A stretch of DNA of 64,000 nucleotides, taken from positions 868,001-932,000 of the forward strand of contig NZ_JBCMUN010000001.1 of the NCBI RefSeq assembly GCF_050467285.1. Direction: 5' to 3'. The notes below the pieces were generated by a model. It saw only the letters and a list, made by a program, of their open reading frames with translations. It was not told where the DNA came from and searched no databases. Each line of letters opens with the position of its first letter. Within the stretch, counting starts at the first letter, position 1. Shown here piece after piece: positions 53,565 through 62,800 of this stretch. A program made the translations under genes and the position numbers. The DNA comes from Paenibacillus_E oryzisoli_A. GTDB taxonomy: Bacteria > Bacillota > Bacilli > Paenibacillales > NBRC-103111.

Positions 53565-54794
53565 ATGCAGCTTAACATCAGGACTTGGCTGAACAGTCGC
53601 GGGAGCACGCTTCCGCTGGAAAAGCGCTTGTCCAAAGAAGCGATTATTTCGCTAATCATCCATTCGATCTTCCAATTCGGCGCCTCCATGTCGGGTGTAT
53701 TTCTTAACTTGTATTTATGGCGTTTAACGCAAAGCGTGGCCGTCAACGGCACGTATAATATCATCGTCTACGCCTTAACGCCGATCGGTTTTGCGCTTGG
53801 CGGCTTTTTGATCAAAAAGAAGGACCGTATGGTTTCCTACCGGCTCGGTATTGCGCTGGTGGGCCTTTTCTATTTATGCGTGAGCATCGCGCAGGAACAT
53901 TTGGTGGATTACTATGTTGGGTTCGGCATCTTTAATGGACTCGCGCTCGCGTTCTACTGGGTGGGGTATTTGACGCTCATGTACGATGTTTCTACCGAAC
54001 AGAACCGGATTCGCTACTTGGCTTATAATATGATTTTCTTCACGGCGGCTACGCTGGCAGGTCCTGCGGTTGCCGGATTCATTATCCGGATGCGGGAAGG
54101 GCTGAGCGGCTATACGATCGTCTTTACCATTGCGTTCGTCATGTTTTTGCTGGCTGGACTGATCTCGCTGAAAATCAAAGCGTCCGGCAGCCACCACCGT
54201 GTCTACTATTTAAAATATGTCGGGCTGATTATGCGAAAAGAACCCCGCTGGCTGAAAGCCTGCCTCGGATTTTTCGGTATGGGCCTCTTGCAGGGCATTA
54301 TGTTGTTTCTACCGAACATTCTGCTGTTTAAGGTGCTGCCGCGGGAAGACCTGGTCGGCTATCTCGGCATGCTGTATTCCAGCCTGAGCATTGTCATGGG
54401 CTTCCTGATCTCCAAATTTGCGCGGACGTCGATGTCGCGGCTTTACTTGCTCATTTCGACGGTCGGCTATTTGATCGGCGTGTCTTTTATTATCGGCAGT
54501 CTCAACATTTGGTCGGTGGTCGGGTTTATGATTTTGTACTCGATCTTTGCGCCGCTGCAGGGCAATACGATGACAGGCTACTATTACAGCTTGATCGCCG
54601 AACTGCCGCCGAAAGGCCAGCTGAAGGTAGAAAGCGTTGTCGTCCGGGAGACGTTCCTCAATGTCGGGCGGATCATTTCGATTTTTATGCTCATTTCGCT
54701 GGGTAGCAACCTGGATGGCGGCTGGATTCCGTGGATTCTCATGGCGGCGGCCGCTACGCAGTTCGCTTTGATTCCGTCGATCAAGAATCGGTAA
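53565..54794 (+). CDS. MFS transporter, about 12 membrane segments
   Basis: A 409-residue major-facilitator protein. The first cytoplasmic loop motif is weak (GGFLIKKKDRMVSYRLG). Twelve hydrophobic segments are visible. The tail LQGNTMTGYYYSLIAELPPKGQLKVESVVVRE is conserved in a group of Bacillota MFS proteins of unknown substrate. The ATG at 53565 follows GCGGAGGT. It has its own terminator-bounded upstream side and no evident operon partner. Confidence 0.85.
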   Translation: MQLNIRTWLNSRGSTLPLEKRLSKEAIISLIIHSIFQFGASMSGVFLNLYLWRLTQSVAVNGTYNIIVYALTPIGFALGGFLIKKKDRMVSYRLGIALVGLFYLCVSIAQEHLVDYYVGFGIFNGLALAFYWVGYLTLMYDVSTEQNRIRYLAYNMIFFTAATLAGPAVAGFIIRMREGLSGYTIVFTIAFVMFLLAGLISLKIKASGSHHRVYYLKYVGLIMRKEPRWLKACLGFFGMGLLQGIMLFLPNILLFKVLPREDLVGYLGMLYSSLSIVMGFLISKFARTSMSRLYLLISTVGYLIGVSFIIGSLNIWSVVGFMILYSIFAPLQGNTMTGYYYSLIAELPPKGQLKVESVVVRETFLNVGRIISIFMLISLGSNLDGGWIPWILMAAAATQFALIPSIKNR

Positions 54795-54873
54795 ATCAGG
54801 ATGAAAGCGCCTTGGATCGGCCATCCTAGAATGGAGAGTAGCTGATTCGAGAAAAGGGCAAAGGGGCTTTCAA

Positions 54874-55824
54874 ATGGAAAATGTGGATTGCCTTGTCGTG
54901 GGCGGCGGGATTGCCGGCCTGCAGGCTGCGATTCAATTGGGGCGTTACGAGCATCGCGTTATGGTCATCGATTCAGGCGGCGGCCGTTCTACGCTGTGCC
55001 GAAGCTATCATAATCTATTAGGTTGGCCGGACGGCGTTTCCGGTGAAGAACTGCGCCGGCTTGGCCGCTTGCAGGCCGAGCGGCTGGGCGTCCAATTCGT
55101 GCAGGATGAAATCGTGCAAGCGGTGCAAAAAGGCAAAATCGGCGAAGGCTTTGAGCTATGGGGCAAGTCTGGCCGCGGTTATGTCGGACGTCTGCTGCTG
55201 CTCGCTACAGGGCTTATGGACCGTATCCCCGATGTTCCGGGTTTAAAACCATGCCTGGGGCTAACGGTGTATGTATGCCCGGACTGCGACGGCTACGAAA
55301 TTCGGGATAAAGTGACGATCGTCATGGGGTCCGGAGATGCCGGAGCCGCTATGGCGCTGAAGTTAAGCACCCGGACAGACCGGTTGACTTACGTCAATCA
55401 CCAGCAATGCGCTGTGCAAAGCAAATTTGTGAAGGCGCTGCAGGAGAAGGGCATCGAGCTGGTACAGGAGGACATACAGGAAGTGATTACGGCGGGAGCG
55501 GGCGCGTTTGGCGGCGTCGTGCTGGGCAGCGGAAAGCGCCTTGCAGCAGAGCGGGGCTTTATTGCCTTTGGCGGCAATGAGGTGAAATCCGACCTGGCCC
55601 GCCAGCTTGGGGCGGAGCGGATGGAGAACCGCCACATCATCACCGATCCCCGCAGCAAAATGACCAGCGTACCGTTCGTCTGGGCGGCGGGGGATGTCGG
55701 GGTGCATGCTGAGCAGATCACGATCGCCATGGGAGAAGGCGCGCAGGCGGCGATCTGGATGAATAAAGCGCTGCTGCATATGCGGGAGGAAGCGGGCGTG
55801 AACCGCGTGCTTATTCGTTCTTAG
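54874..55824 (+). CDS. Thioredoxin-reductase-like FAD/NAD(P)-dependent oxidoreductase
   Basis: A 316-residue flavoprotein. An N-terminal FAD site (CLVVGGGIAGLQAA), the redox pair Cys135/Cys138 in CPDCDGYEI, an NAD(P) site (MGSGDAGAA) and a late AAGDVG are all present, the order found in low-molecular-weight thioredoxin reductases. The usual motif CATCDG is replaced by CPDCDG, so the partner may not be the main thioredoxin. No thioredoxin gene is adjacent. Its end overlaps the convergent DUF2161 gene by 14 nt. Confidence 0.85.
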   Translation: MENVDCLVVGGGIAGLQAAIQLGRYEHRVMVIDSGGGRSTLCRSYHNLLGWPDGVSGEELRRLGRLQAERLGVQFVQDEIVQAVQKGKIGEGFELWGKSGRGYVGRLLLLATGLMDRIPDVPGLKPCLGLTVYVCPDCDGYEIRDKVTIVMGSGDAGAAMALKLSTRTDRLTYVNHQQCAVQSKFVKALQEKGIELVQEDIQEVITAGAGAFGGVVLGSGKRLAAERGFIAFGGNEVKSDLARQLGAERMENRHIITDPRSKMTSVPFVWAAGDVGVHAEQITIAMGEGAQAAIWMNKALLHMREEAGVNRVLIRS

Positions 55825-56575
55825 TCGCGCGTTTTCGCTTACGGGTGGGCGCGGGTTCCGGCAGCGGCTCTGTTGCCGGAAACGCCTGCGCCACATGGGC
55901 GTATTCACCTAGCGCTTTCTCGCCGAGCGGAGTGACGGCGTAGATGCCGCGGCTCTGTCTCGCGAACCAGCGATAGTAATTTTGCTGAAGCAGGGAAGCG
56001 ACATGCGCGTTGCCGGTGAGCGATCGCAGCTGCTTCGGGCTGAGCGGGCCGTGCTGCTTCAGCAGGTGGGCGGCGTGGAGCGATTTTTCCCGGTAGGCGG
56101 TCATCAGCTTCATCTTGGTGCTGCCGCCAACGTTGTAATCGCCGCTTCGCTCGCGAAATTCGGTCATTAGTTTAGCTGTAGCCCGTTTATTGGGGCGCAA
56201 TTGATAAGGCGTAGGCTCACAGACGAGATCGACTGTGGGCTGTTTGCGTTTGTAGAATTGCACGGTCAGGACACCGAGTCCGAGCATACGGCATAAGCGG
56301 CGCACGTCCTCCCAGGCGAGGCGGTGCGGCGCTCGGCCTTTATTCGGAAGCTCGAAGGCGACATAGACTTCGGAGCTGAGCTTGAGCCGGTCAATGGCTT
56401 GCACGAGGAGCGGGATATTGAAGCTTTTTTTCAGCTCGACAATCACCATAGGCTCGTCTTCTCCGCGAACGGCGACCAGATCGCAATGCTTGACCTCCCC
56501 GCGTACGGTATAGCCGCGCTGCTCAAAAAACTGTTTGATTGGCGCGTACAGCTCTGTTTCTTGTTGAATAGGCAC
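55811..56575 (-). CDS. DUF2161 protein, putative PD-(D/E)XK phosphodiesterase
   Basis: A 254-residue protein. The N-terminal half has a nuclease-like core: CDLVAVRG with EPMVIVELKKSFN, matching the D...ExK pattern of the PD-(D/E)XK fold. The C-terminal half is basic with a winged-helix-like segment (HGPLSPKQLRSLTGNAHVASLL) and ends in a lysine/arginine-rich tail. The start is a GTG at 56575 behind GGAGAG. DUF2161 members are uncharacterised; DNA binding or processing is an inference. No restriction or phage genes are nearby. Confidence 0.8.
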   Translation of the reverse strand: MPIQQETELYAPIKQFFEQRGYTVRGEVKHCDLVAVRGEDEPMVIVELKKSFNIPLLVQAIDRLKLSSEVYVAFELPNKGRAPHRLAWEDVRRLCRMLGLGVLTVQFYKRKQPTVDLVCEPTPYQLRPNKRATAKLMTEFRERSGDYNVGGSTKMKLMTAYREKSLHAAHLLKQHGPLSPKQLRSLTGNAHVASLLQQNYYRWFARQSRGIYAVTPLGEKALGEYAHVAQAFPATEPLPEPAPTRKRKRATKNE

Positions 56576-56770
56576 GGGGGCTCTCCTCTCTGAGCGAGTC
56601 GGTTGCGGGAATTGACACTATTATAGCATCTCACTGCAAAATGGGGGAGCCTGAAGGTTTCCAGACTGAGGCGTATGTAGGTAATCTTCATCTTAAAAAA
56701 CAACATAGCATCGTAAATTTCTGCATACGCATGACAGAATAATCGTCTTATGATAAGAACGCTCTCTGTT

Positions 56771-56784
56771 TGCAAGCGCATACA
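56771..56784. promoter_or_regulatory. cre-like site upstream of the giant surface-protein gene
   Basis: TGCAAGCGCATACA matches the cre consensus at 12 of 14 positions and lies 87 nt before the start codon at 56871. No clear -35/-10 pair was found in the 56576-56870 intergenic region. An AAAGGAGGAAGG ribosome-binding-like sequence before a 9-codon frame (56810-56839) is also present there. Confidence 0.4.
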
Positions 56785-56870
56785 GCTTTCCATAGGAAAG
56801 GAGGAAGGAGTGAATAGCAAGCTAAGAGCAAGAATTTAGCAGCTTTTAATAGCTTATAAGGAGGCTTACA

Positions 56871-59800
56871 ATGAATAGGCATAAGGCTCTAAATAAATTA
56901 GTAAGCTTAATCTTGGCATTTTTACTTGTTATTTCGCTTATGAGTCAGTCCTTCGCTTTGGCATCGAATGTTTATGCAGCGCCGGAGGAAAGCCTGGGGA
57001 TTCTCGACATCCAAGTGAACAAGCCGGTAAAGGCAGTCGTTGATCTTGAGCTTGCAACGATTGATATTTCATTGCCCTACGGCACTTTGTACCAAATGTT
57101 GAATGTAACAACAAATCCAGGTGCTTCTGCGACACTTTACAGAAGCGACGAAACATCGGCGATCTCTTTTGCTGCCAGCGGTATTAACAAAGGCGATGCC
57201 AAAATGGATCAATTCTCATCAAACGGAACGACGTTGTTTTATTTGAAAGTAACCGATAAGAATAACAGCAGCAACAGTCGAAAATATACCATAACGGTTA
57301 CTGTGGATAGTACGATTCCTCCTTTAACAAGTACCGTAGGGCCTAACAACAAGTATTCTCCGCTCAATATTCAGGCTGGTGAATCCGCCTGGGATGTGAT
57401 TGGCGCATCTAAAATCGGCTATGGGAGCGGCACAGGTTCCATAGAAGGTCCGGGCAGCGCTTCCTCTTACAGCGGCAAGTCATGGACGGAATCCGTCTAT
57501 GATCGTTCAGGGGACTATCCTGCGGCTTCTACAGTTCCAGAATCCTGGCTGGGCGACAACATGTATTTGCAGACCATCGGCAAAAATGATGAGCAAGCGC
57601 TTGCCGAATACGGGATTGCTAATGTTCCAGGCACGGAAAAACTCAATTCCGATATTTTGCGGTATCACGAATTTTTACCTTTTACTACCCCGGACGGTGT
57701 GAGCCGGGATGACGGCGATCGCGGGGCAGTGAATAGCGACCGTCAGAGGCTGGAGATTAAAACGAACACCAGCGCATCCAATAGTGATGCCAATAGCGTG
57801 GGCGGCGAAATTATGACCCATCACTGGAGATTGATGCTCCCGTCGGAGACTCTAAAGTTCCAGCAGGATACGGCTCATTATCAAGCTGGCGATTTTATTA
57901 ATCCCCATCGGTTCTGGCATATCTTCCAGTTGAAAGATGCTGCTGGCAACGCAAATGGGCAGCCGGTGACCACACTTACACTGGTCTCAAGCGACGGCAA
58001 GGGCCAACTTGAATTCAGAAATAATCCGGATGGCGACTATGCCGACAGAATTAAGCCTTTGTTTACGATTCCATTAGATAAGGTCGTTGACCGCTGGATC
58101 GATATCGAAGTAACAATTCTAACCGCAGATAAGGGTTACGTCTATGGGAAGGTTGTTGATCTGGCGTCAAATGAGGTGCTTTTCGATGGCGGTATGACAG
58201 CCGAAACTTATAGACGCCCCCAAGTGGAAAATCCGATTACTGGCAGAAAGGAAAGAGTTGATTTGCCTGCTGAAGCAGGTCAGCAAAACCGTTCCAAATG
58301 GGGACTTTACCGGGGAATGTACAACGGCGCAGGGGATGCAGATTATGCAGATGAATTCCAGGCTGCAACCATGTATCTTGCTGATGTGTACTTAATCAAG
58401 AGGGATGATAACAGCTATATTTTCCCTGATGGCTGGAATCCTAATGTACAGGACAAGGATGTTGTTGCATGGGCAAGGCCGCAAGAAATAACGGCTTCCA
58501 AGGGCACTGCATTTAATGGTTTAGCTCTTCCTGCGCAGCTCGATGTCACCATGAGCACGGGGAAAACAGAAAAAGTGAACGTAACATGGAACTCAGCGGG
58601 CTACAATCCAGACAGCATGGGCACCTATACGATTGAAGGCGCATTTAACGGCGCGGGTTTTACGAATACCCAGGGGATTAAGCCTTACATTACGGTTAGT
58701 CTTTCGGATTATAAGAACTGGGCGGCAACCCCAGGGGCTGCAATCAAGGTTGTCTCTGAGAGCGGGGGCAGCAGAGGCTTACTTATCGATGATAATTCAT
58801 CCACCGTTTGGCAGGCAAACAGCTCTTTAACCAAAACACCTGCTAATCAATCAGGTTATCAATACTGGGCGGCTGTTCAACTGGAGAAGCAGATCGATGT
58901 TAGTAAAATTCAGATCGAATGGAGCAGCAATAGCAGTTATTTGAAGAATTACCAAGTGTATGCTACCAATAATGCGGCAGCTTATGCCGAACTTGTTGGG
59001 GGAGGGACTGTGAACGAGACTTCGAGTGCAACGAGAAAACCGCTTCAAACCGCAAATGGAGCTTCCTGGATTCCGATCCCTGGAGCGGGGAAAGCGACAG
59101 CTCTCTCTAATAACGAAAAGGCTGATATCACTTTGGCTGAGCCGGTAGCCGCTCAATATTTACTGCTTTTATCGGATGTCACCCTATCGGATACGGCAGG
59201 CTCAATCAAATCCAATGAATTCAGAATTTTCGGTGAACCTTCTGGATCAAAAGACCCGGATATTCCTACAGCGACAGGCTCTGTCAACCTGTTGGATCCA
59301 TCTCGGTTTACACCGCAAGCGGGTGTTAATCTCAAGGTAAGCTCGGAAACTTCAGATCATCCGGGTGTCGACGCTTTACGTTCAGAGGGCAGCGGTTATT
59401 GGCGTAATTCAAGCTCCAATACTTATATGAGCAACTATTCTCCATCTTCACTGGCCATAACCCTTGATCTAGGCGAGCCTAAAACGATTGACAAGCTGCA
59501 TCTTGAAATACCCAACACCATTCCGAATATTCAAAACAATGCCTCAAGATTTGAGGTCTATTACTCCAATGATCCCAATTCTTGGGCAAGTGCGCCCACG
59601 CCTTCGGATTCGGCGGGCAATTACGACTGGAAGGCACATGGCTGGTCGCTCGCCGGAGGTACGGAGACGGAAGGCTTGTGGTCTTATGTCACTTACGACG
59701 GGCAGCGCTGGGGTTACGATAACAAGACGTTCCTGTATCCATTTACAGCCCGGTATGTGATGGTAAACACGGTGCTGGTTGGCCCACGAGATAATCGAAT

Positions 59801-62800
59801 GGATGATAATAGTTCGATGATGGGGCTATCCGGCTTGGCCATTTACGGCAAAATTCCGGTAACGAACGTGACTGCGCTGGTACCCGCTAAGGATACCTAC
59901 AGCACATGGGATCAGGTCGCGTCTAAATCTACGAGCATAAGTCTTGCTAACGGGCAGACGCTCACGAGCATAACTAAAGGCGCTACTACGCTTCGTCCGA
60001 ATGTGGATTACACGTTATCGGGTGGCAACACGGTTACATTTACACTCCCGTACCTTGCCAAGCTGCCCCTGGGCACAAATGAGATTACGTTTAATTTCAA
60101 CAACGGTGACCCGTCCATCTATGCCTTGGATGTAACAGCCCGAGGTTATGGTGCAAACGACAAGACGATCAAGATGAACGCTATCGAAGGTGTATCGCCT
60201 TATAACGTTTTGGGCGGTGCCATGGGTACCGACGAATCGGTAGAAGGCGTGACCAAGCGGATCAGAGACGCTTATCACGAATATTACGGTGACCAACCTC
60301 GAGCGACTGCGGCCGACGACCATGTTCAGAGCGTGTGGGACAGCATCCTGCAAAAAAATGTGTTCAAGGTGTTTGAATACGGCAGAGGTGTGAATAATGA
60401 ATTCGCGGATAAGGTTCGCGATGGGGAGTACGGCCACAAAGGTGTTTTTGACTGGAATTTAGGCTATGTGGTTGACGGCGCAGCGATCAATGACAGACAG
60501 AGGGTTGAAATTCGCCCAAGCGAAGATTCGACCCAGGATTTTACCGCCTACGAAGGAGATCTGGTGAACTACGCATGGATGTGGAACATTCCGGACGGCA
60601 ACCAGTGGAATCAGTCAAACTTCAGACATATCTTCCAGTTGAAGGCGACGAATGCCCAGGAAGCGAATACGTTACCGGGCGGCAACACCAGCGATGAGAA
60701 TGGCGCTTATATTCTCGCGATGTCGATTTCCGGAACGACCTCCAGGAATCTTGTTGTAAATCATAACCGATTCGATGGTGATAAGAACCTGCTGACCATT
60801 CCATTAAAGGAAATCGACGGCCATTGGATTAAAGTGGAACTGAATGCACTCATTTCAGATACCGGATGGCTGACGATTAAGATCACGGATACAGTTACCG
60901 GCAAAGTATACACCTACGACAGCCCGGATGTGTATCAAGTGTATACGAACTCGGGCGCAACTGACGGAGTAAAGGACTTATGGAGAAGACCGCAAAAAAG
61001 CACTACTTTTGAGTCTGAGTATCCGGCTACTTTCGATCAATATGAGCGTCCAAAGTGGGGCATCTATCGCAGCTCCAATGGCGGCAACAACTCTGCCTAT
61101 GACGCTGAGCTTCAGCTTTCCGACATCACCATAAGCAAGGTGGCGACAGGTGTTTCCGCCGTAAACCTTGCACTGAATAAAAACGCGTATAACATAGGCC
61201 CTACAACAGACGCTAACGCGATCCAGCTGGAATCTGCGGGGGCGAATGTATACGGTAATGCAAATAAACTGACGAATGGTGTACTGCAAGACCCGACCAA
61301 GTGGCCAGTAACCAACGTTACCAGTTTGAGCCAAATTGGCAATTATTCATGGCTGGGCACGGATGGTGCGAGAAAAGGCAGTTTCGTCATCGATCTTGGC
61401 CAGGCCATGGATTTTAGCCAAATCAGACTGTTTGCACAATCCACCCGGTTAAAAGGCGCAACCGTCTATATATCCGAGGATGCGGGAGACCATGCTTCGG
61501 CGGCTGAGTTTGATGCCATGACCTTTACCCAAGTGGATAAACGCACGGAAGACGGCTACACGTTTGCGACAGGCAATACGAATGGTGGCACCGATTCAGC
61601 GGATAGCTCCTACCCGATTGATCTTGGCAAGACGTATCATGCCAGATATATCAAAGTAACGGTAGAGAACGCATCCGGCGGCAATACAGGCGCAGATCTT
61701 ACAGGGCCCCCGCGCCTTACACAAGTTCAAGTGTTTAATGCGCCGACTTCTCCGCAGAATCTTAAGGTTGAAACCAGCGGTTCAACAAAAATGGTAAGCT
61801 GGGACGCCAATCCTGCAAGCGAGGGTTTTACAGTTTATAATGGCACAGCAGTGCTTGCTGATGTGCTGGCAGCCACAACTAGTTATACGTTGCCGAGTAA
61901 TGTGACCGATTTGACGCAAATCGCCGTAAGATCGAAGGGAACCGATCCGTATTCGCGCAAGTTTATGATTTCGGCGCCGTCCTTACTGGTCGATGTGCAA
62001 GCTCAACCGGACAATAGCCCGAAACTGCTCAACTTGAAGGTGGATGGTATGGATATCCCGGGATTCTCGCCGGATGAGACCAGTTACACATACGATCTGA
62101 ATTCATCTATGTCCACGTTGCCGGCTGTTACAGCGGAAGCGGCGCAAGGTTTCACTGTGAAAGAAATCGTGTATCCTGCTAATTACAAGTTGGATCCGGT
62201 TACGATCTCGGTTGTGAGTAACAGTGATGTGAATATCCAAAAAACGTATACCGTGTTATTTGTTTTGCCTGGCGGGGAGCCATTGACGTTCCCGCTACAG
62301 AATAATCCATATACGAAGAATTCATCCATTTCATTATCGGGCGCCAGCGGTGCCGGCTCCCAGGCGGAATGGCCTGCAAGTGTGACGGGATATGCGCAGC
62401 TGAACGGGACTACAGCGGTAGGCGATGATGTGACATTCACGTTGAGTGACATCCCGGCAGGCACATATAAGGTGCTCTTTGGCTACAAAACCAACAATAA
62501 TCGTGCAACTATGCAGTTATCCGTCGACGGTGCGAACCAAGGCAATCCGGTAGACGAGTATGCAACCGCACAGTCCTACCCGATTCAGGATCTTGGTCAG
62601 ATCGCATTTGAATCAGCTGGAGACCATGCGTTCAAATTTACGATGATGGGGGCGACTGGCAGCGGTCGAACCGCTACGTTCTCCTTTATTCAACTTGTGC
62701 CGTTGGATAGTGAGGAGCAACCGATTTTTGTAGAATCATTAACACTGAACAAGGGCACCTTGACCATAAACCAAGGCGCATCCGAGCAATTAGTAGCAAC

